From: Datnioides undecimradiatus
Taxonomy: Eukaryota > Chordata > Actinopteri > Lobotiformes > Datnioididae
Length of the DNA: 64,000 bases
Direction: 5' to 3'
NCBI GenBank assembly: GCA_008933995.1
Contig: WARS01000027.1
Span: forward strand, 1,390,501 to 1,454,500
Below, one piece after another: positions 45,618-58,279 of the stretch (within the stretch, counting starts at the first letter, position 1; every line of letters begins with the position of its first letter). The notes under the pieces were generated by a model, which ran no database searches, was not told the DNA's origin, and saw nothing but the letters and a program-made list of their open reading frames with translations. The translations under genes were made by a program, and so were the position numbers.

Positions 45618-46500
45618 ATTATTTTCCAGCTCAGCATTTTTAACCCACCACAGTTTGAAAATGGGACCCGGTGAAGTTCGTCTGAACACAGACGTGAAAA
45701 GTTTATTCACAAACTTCTTTTGCTGTGCTGTCGACGTTTCCATGACGACTGGGAAGTGAATACAACACATGTGACATACGTGCGGATGCCGCAGACTCAG
45801 ACAGTTGTTTGCCAGAGGACCACACATCATACGCCCGTCTCTGAATCAGTCAGCTCAGTTCAAATATACGACAGAAGCTGCAGCGATCAGTCACTTAATG
45901 CACTTTTATTTCAACGTATTCATGCCTGTCTTCCACCGGATTTCCCCATTTAACACTTTATTAATGCGGAAAATGATCTTAAAAAGGGAAAAATCCGTGA
46001 ATATGTGTTAAAATATGACGTTAGCCACGTTAGTGATTACAAATAAAAGCCTAAATGTGTGTGATTTGGTTTCCCCAGAGTCAAAAATGAACAAAATACA
46101 GTTTTTTATGTGTTCAGTAATATCAAACACCAGGGTTAAGCTGCCTTAGCTCAGTTATTAAGTGTTTATCAGCTTAAATGATGTAATTATGACAAGTAAA
46201 TTAAAAAGGAAGTGATGTGGCGGCGTCTTACAAACTGTTCCAGGCTTTAAAACCGCTGATACGGGACATTTTAACGTTTCCTGCCTCATACAGCGTACCA
46301 TACAGGGGCTTGTGTTTGTGGGATCACGTCTGCTGCACCTCGGCTGGTTAAACGTGATCAATATGGCTCGAGTGAGAACATCCAGGCCTCAGAACAAAGA
46401 ACAGAGTTTATAACGAGAACAGCGGCGACACGGGTGAAAGAATGAACTGAACAGAGGAGGAGAGCGTGTTTGGCTCGGAGTCAGCTTCACTACCCCTGAA

Positions 46501-46545
<45 letters not shown>

Positions 46546-47225
46546 CCGAGGCAGCCTGCCATGCCTCAGCGTGTTAATTATGTAAATTGGTCATTAGGAA
46601 CCCTTATGGGGGCTAGGATGAAACTGCCCAAACGCACACACACGTACATACACACACACACACGCTAACGAACACACACACGTGCAACTGGCTTCACATG
46701 TTAAGAGGCAAACGGGGAGAAAATGGGGGCAGTGGGGTAAAGCAAACTTTTCTTTGGACCTTCTGAGCGAAAAAGGTCGGAGGAGCGTGTCCGTGTGGAG
46801 GTTTGTTTCAAATCTGGCAAATGAAACGAAAGCTAAAGTTTCCTCATGTCGGCAAATCTCTTGAATCTGCGTCATCAGAGACGAGGTTTCGGCGCCGAGG
46901 ACACAATCAGCGGCGTCTTTTTCTCCACGCCGTACCTCTTTGGTGAAACGTGGCGAGTACTCGCTGCGGACGTTGCCAAGGACGAACTGAGTTTGCTCCA
47001 GAAGGTGCGAATTAAAACAGTCCGAGCTGAAAATAAAAGGTGTAAACAACACAGAGCTTCACAGAGGTGCAAGAACTTTCCTCACAACACAAACAGGGTC
47101 GACTAAAGGCTTTAGCCATGAAGGCGGTCGCCAAGAACCGCTGAACGACTTCAAACCTCGACCAGATTCAACATAATCTTTGATGTTTCTATATAAATAA
47201 ATCTGTGCTGTGAATCCAGATCAGA
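45617..47225. other. gene-free stretch with GT and CA arrays
   Basis: 46508-46542 is GT (35 bases) and 46634-46683 is an imperfect CA array. Frames on both strands at 46594-47106, including one of 152 codons, are not recognised and overlap each other. Confidence 0.4.
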
Positions 47226-47415
47226 CAGCAGCTTGATAAACTGACTCTGGATCAGCTGTAAGACACATTTCTGTGTCAGCAGCTTGATAAACTGACTCTG
47301 GATCAGCTGTAAGACACATTTCTGTGTGTCGGCAGCTTCATGAACTGACTCTGGATCAGCTGTAAGACACATTTCTGTGTGTCAGCAGCTTCATACACTG
47401 ACTCTGGATCAGCTG
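47226..47415. repeat. minisatellite: 51-53 bp unit, 3.6 copies
   Basis: Unit starts are 47226, 47277, 47330 and 47383; the last is cut after 33 bases. Each unit has CAGCAGCTT, then ACTGACTCTGGATCAGCTG and TAAGACACATTTCTGTGT. Copies are nearly identical, differing in GATAA/CATGA/CATAC and one extra GT, so the array is young. The antisense frame repeats CVLQLIQSQF, but only because 51 is a multiple of three. Confidence 0.95.
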
Positions 47416-48462
47416 CTGTTGTGCAGCTGTGTGTGCTGTAGTTTTGTCTTCATTTAGCATTTAAGTCGACAGTCGAGGCTAAATCTCGTAAATTAGCCAC
47501 TTAGTGACTGAAACACAAGCTGCTTTGTCTTTGACCTGAGGAGGGATGTTGTAACCGCACAGAAGTGAACGTTTTTAGGCTAAACAATGACGTGAAATCG
47601 GTATAAAAGAAAGCTTTTAGACTCATAAACTCGGTGTTTGTGTTAACTTCCATCAGGTAATAATGACGGTACTTTGCAGCACTTTCCGATGATCTTTGTG
47701 ATCTCAGAGTGTAAGAAAAGCTTCCTTAAGCACTTTTAGGACAAATTAGCTCGGTGAAAACTGTACGGAGGGAACCACTGGGAAGTAATTAGCCCCCTGC
47801 TGATTACAGCGCTAGAACTCCTGTCCTGACGAATGGATGTGTCAGTGATCAGCGCAGGACCGCGGCTCCGTCTGCAGCCACCTCGCCACTCACTCGACGT
47901 AATGCACAAAGATGCAGAAACTGAAGGCTGAGGACTGTTATCAGCCACAGACACAGACACAGCTGCAGCTTTTGCTCACTTTCAGTCACCTTGTTGTCTG
48001 AATTTGAAAGAAAGTGGCAGCAAATGAATCAAAACTTATCAAAAACACAGTTAAAATAGTCTTTTTTTTCCCGAATTTGTGCAAAAACCGAAATATTTTG
48101 CACACATTAACATGAAAGTCGAGCGTATGTGCTAATGATTCATGTAAATCAGGCTGTGTATGTGCAGCTGGTCATATGCAGTGTGTGCATGCACCGTGCT
48201 CAGATTCATATTTAACGATGATGACGATGCTTCTAGTCCTCAAACATTCACTTCCTCTTCACTCCTCATGTCTCCGTCTCCCAACATTTGTCCGTCCATC
48301 ACTCTTCCATCCATCAGCCTTTCTCAGTTTGTCAGTCACTCCGTCTCGTCTTCCTCTTAGGTATTTATTGCCATCCGTCTCTCTCTCCATCTGTCTCTTC
48401 CTCCCCGGCTGTCAGACGACTTAAGTGATAAGAAATGGCAGCCGTATCAGTAGAACAGACTG
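47416..48462. other. gene-free stretch, nothing recognised
   Basis: Unique DNA with a T-run near 48062 and a pyrimidine-rich end (48230-48410) giving Ser/Leu-rich spurious frames. Confidence 0.4.
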
Positions 48463-48567
48463 AGTGTGTGTGTGTGTGTGTGTGTGTCGGCTGCGTCATC
48501 CCTCGCTGTCATTTTGTCGTTGATATTTTTCAGACGCATCGTCCTGAATCCCCCTGCGGAGCTCAGT

Positions 48568-48618
<51 letters not shown>
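48463..48618. repeat. inverted GT / CA pair
   Basis: 48463-48487 is GT and 48570-48618 is CA (49 bases), separated by 82 bases of unique CpG-containing sequence. The arms are complementary over at least 24 bases. Confidence 0.94.
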
Positions 48619-48620
<2 letters not shown>

Positions 48621-51600
48621 ATCTTTATGTCTTTTGGTGGCGGGGAACTGACGGGGCAGGGAGGGAAGAGACAAAAGACAAAGAAGCGCTCACGACGGAG
48701 ACATTCCCCGTGTCAAACGTGTCAAACGGCAGTTTAGCGGAGAGAAAAGACCCCCGAGACAGCGTCTGTGCATCAAACCGACACCTCTGACCCCTCCGAC
48801 GTTGTTCCCGCTCTTTAAAAACTCTTAAATAAACCACAAAAACAGTCGATTCTGCTCCTCTGGAGTTCGTAACCTCAATCTCTCGCTGCCATCCAGAGGG
48901 AAAATGAACACACGCTGCTGCTTTCATAACGTCGGCTTCTAGTTCAACAGTGCCAAGATGCAAGTTGCATATTTTGGGGGAGACGAGGGGACGGGAGGGG
49001 GTTAGATTATCATTTTTAATTCAAAAAGCTCACCCGTCAAGTCAAATCAGCCTGAGAGAGATGGATCCCTGCAGAGCGACTTTAATGGAAGTCGGGAGAG
49101 AAAAGCAAAGATCTAATCTGCGTCGCCGCACGAGAACGGGAACATTTTACACTCTGGTGTCGATAAATGCGGTTATTTCTGTCATTAAGGAGAAGTAATA
49201 GATACGGAAATGTGCCGTTTGCTCTTTAAACGCGTTTGTTTTCTTGATTATCCCATTTTCTGTCCAATTTGTCAACACATTATTTTGTTTAAAAAAAGAA
49301 AAAGGAAATCGTTCTTTATGTTCAGCGCGTTGGAGGTCTGAAACTAACTTCTTAAAATGCTTCAATTCATCAAAATCAACCACTTTTGTGTTTGAAACAG
49401 CTGCTTTGATATTTTAGCATTAGCATGTGGTGCTAATTTCCCCAAACTGGTTTTGCTTATTGGCGCCACCTGCTGCATTGCTTATGTGTTTTTATATACT
49501 TAGTAGACGTGAATTAGCCTGGGGTTGTTGCCTGTTTTCAAGATGGCTGCCGGGTGGCGAGATTTGCCTGAAACTGCTTGGACCTGGCCTCCACCTTGTG
49601 ATCGTTACATCCTAAACTTAAAAAGGTTTTTCAGTCTTATTTAACAGTTTTTTAGCTTTAGCTTCCACAGAAATTAGCTCTAAATGCAACGACACACTGA
49701 ATTTATGATGTATTAGCATTATTGTGGATGTTATGATTAGCATTCAAGCGCTCAGGATTGCCACCTGACAGTCTTACTGCCTGTGTTTAAACCAACCTGA
49801 CCATTGGTTGATGTCTTGCCATTAAAAGCAGTGAGATCCATTATAGCTCTATAATATTGTGTTAGCCGTTAGCTACCAGTTAACACATCCGGCAGACAAT
49901 TAGCAACGTTAGCTTTCATTTGTGATTCATATGACGTTGAGCTCAGTATCAGTTCCAGTTTGGTCACCGGCAGCTCCTGAGAACAGTATTTGACTCTTTA
50001 GCTCGATTGTCGCTAACTGTCTGCTGGACAGGAAGTGATGAAGAGTCTGACTGAAAACAGACGAGCTGAGGGCCCGAAAACCAAAACAAGGAGCTGCAAG
50101 CAGCTTTAAAGCTCCTCCGAGCTGCAGGAAACCGCAGAATTAGGCCATAATTTTGCATTTTTGGGCGCATTTGTAAAAATTCTGATTAGGTCCAAAAGTT
50201 TGATGTTTCATGACTTTCCACATCTCTGACGCCTCATTCAGGCTCTGCTTGAAGCATTTTTTACCTTTTATGGTGACGTGCAGCAGAGAAAACGAAGCGT
50301 CTGAATCAAAGTTTTCAGACGTTTTGCTTCACTTTATGTAACCGGGTAGACGAGACTTATTAAGAGTGACACAAAGCAGAACGCAGCTGGCACAAAGAAC
50401 CCGGGACCAAAAGCATAGAGCGTAACAAGGAATTTTAAAAAAGCAACCGTGTGATGACGGCGGCAGTTTAACTCTGAATTCCTTCCTCATTCGTCCGTGA
50501 AGTCTCGTCAAGGCTGAGACCAAAAGACACAAAGTCATGAAGTCGAAGCAGATTTGAGTTCCCACATTAAAGTGATTTTAGGAGCTGATGTCTGTTCGCC
50601 GCTCTACTCGTGGGTTTTACTATATATAGCAAAGAAAAGTCACGTCACATGGAAACCATCAACAGCAACAACAACATGGAGGTGCACGCAAAGCCCTGCA
50701 GCTGCAGCTGTGACGCTGCACCTTTGTGCATGTGTGTGTTTGTCATGATGACGCTGCTGCAGCAGAAACAACCACAGAAGCAGTTTTTAGCTCTTTGTCG
50801 GGTGTTTGCACGTCTGCAGCGACACACTCGCGGCAGGATGCAGGATGCAACTTTGCAGGCGTGTAGTCGGAGTCGAAACTGAGTTGAGAGTTCGAGGTTG
50901 GGTGTGATCAGAGCGAGAGGGGAGCCAGGAGTCTGTCTGTGACCAAGTTTACACATTGTTGGGCTCCTTCGAGATGAGCTGCACCTCGCCGGGAGGTGTG
51001 GCCGAGCTCAGGGGACAGGTCGGACAGTGTGCAGCAGCTGTCGGAGAATAAAGGCTCCAGGAAGTCACAGATGTATTTACGTCCTGTTCGATCACGCAGC
51101 ATGCATTGTGTGGCATTCCCAATCAACTCTATCACATCTATACTAAATATTGGTTGTTTTCATTGATGATTAACCACGGCGTCACTCATGACACCGGCTC
51201 TAACAGTCATACAGAGGCAGTCTGGAGATTGTGAAAGAAGCAGTCACGAGTTCTTTAAAGATGTGCAGTTGAGATTAAAATGAACGTTGGGTGAAAGGAC
51301 GGGGGAGGTCTGATCTGTGAACCCTCACAAACTCATGTAACGCTGCAGTCGTGGGTGCAGAGAAGGCTAACCAGGGGTGGGAACGTGTTGACCACTGTCT
51401 GAACTCCAGTTTCTATTAATATAGATTTTATGATGTTTCCGCTGCAGGGAAATGCAGAAACGATGTTGGACAGGCAGCTTCATGAATCAGTGAAAAGCTC
51501 AGAATCTGAACCGGCCTTTTGGTTTTTCTGATGTCCACGGACGCAGCGAGTCTTCTGATCTCGTAATCGCCCGCGTTAGTCTGCATGACTGTGCGAGTTC

Positions 51601-52689
51601 AGCCCGAGCCGGTAATGGTGTGATGAGTCTGGTGATGCGGGCCTTTAATCGCACGCCAGGGCCCATAAAAGACGTGTTGTTACAAGCGCAGAGAGTCCAT
51701 TTCCCCTCCTGCAGAGGTCACGACCCCCTGAGAAAGATCCCCTCACGGGAAAGGAAACAGGAAGTGAGCGGTTTCAGGCTCGTCTGGCTGCTGACGGAGA
51801 CGAACGTGATGCTCTGCTGAACTTGACCTGTTTTAGTTTCATGTATGTGATCACTGCATCAACGGATAAACAGTGTTTATTGTTTGTGTCAGAGGAAAGA
51901 GAGAGAACACACTGAATATGCTTTTCCTGTAAACAAACCTCACACTGATCAGCTGAGTCAGACTGGAGACAAACCTCTGGAGTTAACGTCTTCCTGCATT
52001 TGTTCCTTTTAAACAGCAAACATGTTTTATTTTGTGATATTTAGATGTTTATTTATTAGAAATGGCTGAAAACGCTACTTTATTTAAGTTGTTTCATATT
52101 TAAATGGAGGTTTTTCATCAGTCTGAAGCAACTTTTTCCTCGTCCAAGCAAAATTATCTTAACTTCAGCGAGAGGAAACAGAAAACACCTCCAACCATGA
52201 GAGAACTTCTGTTTCCAGCTCTCAGCACATTATTGGATCGAGAACCAAACAACAAACTAACATCTACATCAAAATTAGGTTTTTGTTTCAGGATGCTGTG
52301 AAATTAATTTTAAGTAGAGCGAATGATGAAAAAACACGTCTCAGTAACTAAAATGACTGAATTATTGTTTTTGTGCTTCAGAAAACCCTAAAAACCAACA
52401 TGAATTAGCAGTAATTACGCTTCAAACAATCAAACTGTGATGAAATATATTTAAAAAGTGTTGTATGTAAACAAAAAGACATGGCTGGTTGTTATTCCAG
52501 CGTTCATACCGACAGAAAACACCCTGGGTTTAAGATCAACCCCCTTGTTTTTGGGTCCGTTCCCCTTGATTTGAATGGTTCGTCCCGACTGCTGCAGGTT
52601 GAACCCGTGTGAGCCCAGCGCAGTTTGAGTTATCTCTCCTGTGACGCCTCCTGCAGAGTGGACAGCTCATATCAAAGCTGCTCCCCCGG
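48619..52689. other. gene-free stretch with a dispersed-repeat hint
   Basis: 49430-49625 (GGCGCCACCTGCTGC, CAAGATGGCTGCCGG) and 50040-50110 have dispersed-repeat wording. 50640-50770 is rich in CAGC and GCTGCAG. No exon recognised. Confidence 0.35.
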
Positions 52690-52882
52690 TGGGAAAACAG
52701 AAGAATCAGCCCCTCCTCCACCTCCTCCATCCTCCTCCATCCTCCTCCTCTATATCTTTCCGTCTGACTTGTCTATCACCTTCTTATCCACCGTTTCCAT
52801 CTCCAAGCCTCGACTCGTCCCCTACGAAGGTAACCTGAGAAACAGGGACGGGAGGGAGGATGGAGGGTGGGTGGAGGGGTGG
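52690..52882. other. pyrimidine/purine switch with G-quadruplex motif
   Basis: 52713-52752 is built of CCTCC and CCATCC. 52845-52879 on the plus strand carries six G-runs of three or more with short loops (GGGACGGGAGGG, GGGTGGG, GGGG). The words CCTCCATCC and GGATGGAGG form an inverted repeat across about 110 bases. Confidence 0.7.
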
Positions 52883-53834
52883 AACTGGCTTCAGAAACCA
52901 AGCGGGGGATAAAAGATGGTGAGCGATAGCAGAAAAAGGGCGAAGAGGAGGCTGAAATGAAACCCAGGGCGATACGAGAGCTCGACGGGGTGAAAACGAG
53001 GAAAGAGCAAAACTGAGAGTATATGAGGAGGAACGATGAGGCTGAGGGGGTGAGGAAGGGGTAAGTAGAGGGTGGAGAGATGAGACAGGTGATGGAGAGT
53101 AAATTAAATGAGAACAGCGACGGGAGCCGGTGTCGTCCCTTTTATTAAAAACCGCATGCTGTGGTCCGGCTCTGATACGACAGCTGATCCAGTTTGATTG
53201 ATTGGAAATGTGTGGAGTTCTCCAAAACGGCGCTGGTTCGATATTTGCCAGAGCAGCTTCAGAGCCTCGATTTAAGACGAACCGTGGCATTTTCATGTGC
53301 AGCTCACGGCCGGCGTCTCTCCTGCGCTCATTCAGAGTTTGAGGCGCGAACATCTGCTTGTGTTTCGGTTCAAGAAAACACAAGAATGCATTGTGCAACG
53401 GCTCCTTTTGATTATCGGGGCCAAAATAAATCCAATCTGTCTGCGTCGGTGGGAATTTGGACGATGCGTGTGGAGTTTTAATCACTTTAAGATCAGTTCT
53501 CAGCTGAAGGGGACAGTTCGGGGCCTTATTTAAACTGGTTGCGTGAGGAGCAGTACATGGAGGTCGGCACGCCTCCGGATTGGAGGAGCAGCAGGAGTAC
53601 AGGTGTAGGAAGCGAAGCAGTGTGCTGCTGTGGATGGAGTCTGCATCAGTGTTAAACAGCACTCGTTGTTCCTGTTCAGCAGTAAACCAAAGAAAGAATG
53701 AATAACTGCAGTTACCACCTGGCTGCCGTTTGCCTCCACCAGCCAGTCAGGTTGCAGTTAGCATCCGTGTCTGTGCAGACCCTAATGATGTGTTACGAGG
53801 TGTTTCAGTGTCTCTACTCGACATTTTGTCATAA

Positions 53835-53945
53835 TTAGGCCATTTTTGTGACCTTTAACCTTGAGTCCAATTTGAAGAAACGCCCTCAGGACCTTCCTGA
53901 GATGGACGCGCTACAAAACCAAAATAACCCAAAAACAGAACATGT
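53835..53945 (+). repeat. teleost interspersed repeat fragment
   Basis: GTGACCTTTAACCTTGAGTC, then AATTTGAAGAAACGCCCTCA and GGACCTTCCTGAGATG. This matches in order a very common fish repeat known to me by its ...GTGACCTTGACCTT... and ...TTCCTGAGATATCGC... words. It is diverged and truncated. Confidence 0.6.
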
Positions 53946-56769
53946 ACATGTTGTCTGCTCGTTTCCCGTCTTCCTCACCGGTCAGCCTCCATACGAACTC
54001 AACTTAACCGACCAAAAGGTTAATAAATGTTTGAATTTGCACCTGCAGCTCAATAGAGTTCGAGTGTTTTTTGATTTTGGCAGCATTTCGCTAGCGGCTG
54101 ACGCTTAATTTGTGCCCTCGCTCTCACCGTCTTGACGGCGAAGGTGGAGAAAGGAGTCGAAATGAACACTAGACAAAGACGAGGGACAGAAGGAAAGTGT
54201 GGACGAGCAGGAGACGGATGAGAAAAGATGAGGTAGAGAAGTGGGAATTGCGACCAATGAGAGAGAGCGAGGAGTAACCTTTTCCTCCAGCTACTTCCAT
54301 AATTGGATTTTGACTTTCTGGCGTGTGTGTGTGAAGCAACTCCTGTTCCCACCTCTCAAGACGATAGATCAGATACAGGCTCGAGAAAATGACCAATTCC
54401 TCTCTCTTGCTCTCTCCCAATAGGTTAGTCAACACACACACACACACACACTCACACACACACACACACACACCGGGATGCAGTTGAAAAGTTCATAACA
54501 CACACACAAAGTCGATACACACTGTGTTAGTTATAGCACCAGTGTTTTTATAATTACACGGCGGCTACATGATATAGATTTTATGAATTTACGACGCTCG
54601 GTGCAACAAAATGGATTAAAACCTGAGAGAGGGAGCTGGTTGTCTGAACTCTGTGCAGCTGAGCGTTGTGCGTTTGTCCGTCGATGTGTTTATTCGTCTG
54701 ATTTTCAGTCATGGATTCGGGATCTTTGTGTGAAATCGGGGCGATTCATGAGTTTAATTGTGTCGGCTCCACTGCCTCGCTGTAACCGCCTCAAACTCAC
54801 GTCCTCCGTAAGTCCGGCTTTAAATCGACCCTTATTGAAGCGTTATTGCTTTCACTGATCACGGTGATTCACTTTAGAGCGAGTAACAACCATCCATCTA
54901 TTGATTTATCCATTATCTGCTGGGTGTTGGTGCAGCGTCGTCCAGCTGTCGTCCCAGCTGTGTTTCCCTCCTGGGAGGTCCTGAACTGTTCCCAAACTAA
55001 AAGAGAAATCTAATCTAATGTGTTCTGGGTCCAACTTGAGGTCTTCAACCGGTTGGATGTGCCCGATGAACGTGCAGAGGGGGCATCTTGATCAAACGCA
55101 GCAACGACATCAAGTGGCTGCTCAAAGCTGCCGCAACCTTCAGAGCATGAAATGCAGGAAACTGCTTTTATTCGTTATCCATGTTGAATTCATCACCAGT
55201 GGTCGAACCACCTATAGATATATGAAGTCCTTTGTTTTCTTCCTGAAAATGGTCATGTGATAGGGGAAGGACAAATCAGAGAGGGGCAGGTTGTGAACGA
55301 TGAGACCCTGTCAGGAAACGAACTCGGGCGTCTGCGCCATCGTTTCCAATAGTCTGAGTTTCTGCGTGTCGAGATGAAAACAAGATCCCAGAGTTTTCAA
55401 AGTAAAATTGGGTCAAAACGTCTCTAAAACGCAGCTGTGGTGTGGATAATGGCCATAAACATCACAAAAGTTATAGTTTGGACCCAAAAACATTTTAGAA
55501 ACCCTGCAGAGGAAACTCATTTTGGCCGCTGGGAACATAGATCAACTAAAACAAAACCTGTGCCTCCTGCATTAACGCAGTCTCTCGCTCCGTTTAACGC
55601 TCACTCTTTACCCTCAACTCCACTGCAAACTGCTTGTTGGTGCATGCTGCAGGTCACAGTCCGTTGGAGCCAACAGAACCACATCATCTGCATAGAAGAG
55701 CAACTAACAATCAGCGCTTATTGCAATATCATGATGCATGTCTTTACATTGATCCTCCCCTACAGCATCAAATGAGACCGACTTGTAAGCCGACAATAAA
55801 AACAAAGCACCAAACTGACATTTGGTTTTTCAGAAAAAAAGGTTTGTTTGAATTTGTTTGACAGTCGGATGGAAACCTGGGTTTTACTCCATCGGAGAGA
55901 TAAAGGCGGTGAAAGGAGTCGGTGGAGAAAAGAGAAGAAAAATAAGTAAAACCAACAGATAACGGTGAAACCGCAAGGACTGCAGCCTCGGACCAGTGAA
56001 GTGTGTTAAAAAAGAAGAATGAAAGCTGCTGGTTTGTTTGTTTGTTATCAGAAAAGTTGAGGGATGATATGAGAGGAAACAGCAGATGGGGGAGAGCAAA
56101 GACAGACAGGCAGGACTACAGAAACAGAACTTTCTCCTGATATTAATCTTTTATTGAGATATTCCTTTAAAAATAAACTCCAGAATACCAGAATATAAAC
56201 TCGAGCTGCACAAAACCACTCCCAGTACTCTCCCTATGTATTATCTGTCTGTGAAACCCAAAACTGGACTAATTTCATTCGTATTTGTTAGAAATAAAAC
56301 ATTAATTTCTGGTGGAGACGCAGGATTGTCTGTGGATCGTGTTGGTTCACTGTTTCCTCACAACCTGCAGATATTTAACAAGGGTTTTCTGTCATTACAG
56401 CTACAGATAGAGAGTCACGAGCAGGATATTTGAATTGTAAGGTCGCCTGTTTTGGGAAATTACTTGAAAATGTTTGAACTGTTTCCAAATAAAATTCATA
56501 ATTAGCTCCTAAAAAATAAGTTTGTCAAGTTAAGTGCAGGTTAAACATCAGCAGGGCTGTCACTATAGCAACCTGAATTTAAATTACACTAAATTGGCTG
56601 TTTAAATGTCTCATTAGCAACTTTTTCTTTTTTAATAGACTCTTTGAACTCTGGAGAAACAGTCTGAACTTCTGAGACGTAAATTCTTAACTTCTAAGGG
56701 TTTGTCAGTTGTTTAATTAGATTTTAATGTCTTTTGATTAAATAATTAAGTAGATGAAATAATAAAGTA
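53946..56769. other. gene-free stretch with one CA array
   Basis: 54432-54473 is a CA array with one CTC interruption. Several 60-112 codon frames are unrecognised. No splice pair of quality was found. Confidence 0.4.
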
Positions 56770-56905
56770 ATAAAACAATGCTAGCAGCTCTGTGAGGCTC
56801 AGTAGTGCTTTTTGCTAAATGCTAACATCAATGCTAACATGCCAGCAGGTACAATGTTTACCATGTTCAGCACCTTAGATTAGCATGTTAATTAATTATT
56901 TTTAA
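56770..56905 (-). repeat. teleost interspersed repeat, rear half, reversed
   Basis: ATGCTAGCAGCTCTGTGAGG, GCTAAATGCTAACATCAATG, CAGGTACAATGTTTACCATG and TTCAGCACCTTAGATTAGCATG (first 20 bases used) follow in the order of the reverse complement of the same family as 40185-40345. Diverged; no coding part. Confidence 0.65.
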
Positions 56906-57107
56906 TAATTTGGTGAGTGTGAAGTCTGATAAACGTCTTCAAGTGATGTCACTCGAGGCAGCGTGTTGACATGACGTCGGGATGTGACGTAAGAGCCACA
57001 TCTCTGTAGCTGCTACTCATCTCTGCTGAAGGCTAGCTACGTTAGCTGCTGTTAGCATAAAATTGTGAGTTTTTACTTAAGTTTTGTCCCAAAAAACCTA
57101 ATTTCAG

Positions 57108-57122
57108 CCATCAGGCGGCGCT
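57108..57122 (+). promoter_or_regulatory. weak CTCF-like motif
   Basis: CCATCAGGCGGCGCT differs from CCASYAGRKGGCRSY at two positions. It is plus-oriented, opposite to the two candidates at 12049 and 28208. Weak on its own. Confidence 0.18.
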
Positions 57123-57690
57123 TTATACATCCCTGACCAACAAACAAATGAAGAACGATGTCGCTGGAGCTGCTGAAAACATCTTCAGCATGGCACAAAT
57201 ATGTCCTGACTCACAGTTCAATGTTTCCCGTCACTACTAGACTAATGCACTGAGGTAAAATTTGAATATGTGACATAATCTGGATGTGCTGTTGCTAGAA
57301 ATCTGGGATATCAGCTCAAACTGTCTCTGCTGCATCGACTGTGCAGACTGTGCAGAACTGTGGGGATAAAGAGAGAAATGAGAAAGTAGCTCTCTCTCGA
57401 ATTTGTTCCTGCATAGAGATATTATGCAACGGTCCATATTGAAGATAATAGTCGGATAACAAAGTGCAGTAATGATATGATATATGAAATCCTCAGCAGG
57501 AAACTAATATCCAGCTGTTATCGCCTGCCAAGTTGTAGAGGAGAAATGAAGGAGAAACTTTATATTAAAAGACCCTGCGGCGCCTTGTGTCTATCTCACT
57601 TCATATTCCAAGTGAAATCTTCTCAATAATGCAACTTTGACTTCTGCTTATTAAAGAGATGCCCCTCCGTGCTTCCTATTTTCCTTTTTT

Positions 57691-57704
57691 GTCACCGTGG
57701 CAAC
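57691..57704. promoter_or_regulatory. X-box RFX motif
   Basis: GTCACCGTGGCAAC matches GTNRCC-(2 N)-RGYAAC exactly and is close to the high-affinity RFX palindrome GTTGCCATGGCAAC. It sits in complex sequence (57460-57770) that may be conserved. Confidence 0.4.
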
Positions 57705-58009
57705 TAAAAAACAAGATTTAAATGTGATGAAATAAACTCGGCGCTTTTTGCACGAATGAATGTTTCCAGCCGCACAAGATCAGTCACATATTTTAACAAA
57801 AAGCTTAGTCCATCGTTACATAATCACCTTGTATGTTTGATCTCATGTTTGTCATTGGAGTTCACTGCAGCTTTAATTGAAATGTTGTAGAGCTTGTAAA
57901 TGTTGTTTAATGACATAACTTCAGTGTGGAAATAGATGAACTGATCTTCCTTTGTAGTCAAAGTCTCTCATTTTGTAGTTTTAATCTGTTTTGCTAAGAT
58001 TTAACTAGG

Positions 58010-58279
58010 GTTAGCTCCATAATGCTATGCGAAGCTCTGCATAAGCTTATGCTGAATTAGCTGCATGATGGCAGGCTAAGTTCTATAGAGCTTTGTGCAG
58101 AGTTAGCTCCATGATGCTATGCTAAGCTCTGTAGCGTTAATACAGAGTTAGCTCCATAATGTTACTCTAAATGCTATAGAGTTTTATGCAGAGTTAGCTA
58201 CACAATGCTTTGCTAAGCTGATAGACTTGGGGCAAAATTAGCCCCATGTTGCTATGCTAAGCTCATAGAGTTCTGCTTT
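58010..58279. repeat. minisatellite: six diverged 44-46 bp units
   Basis: Unit starts are 58010, 58056, 58102, 58147, 58193 and 58237. The consensus begins GTTAGCTCCATAATGCTATG, followed by CTAAGCTCTATAGAGTT and TGCAGA. Regular length despite many substitutions indicates an old array. Not coding. Confidence 0.9.
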
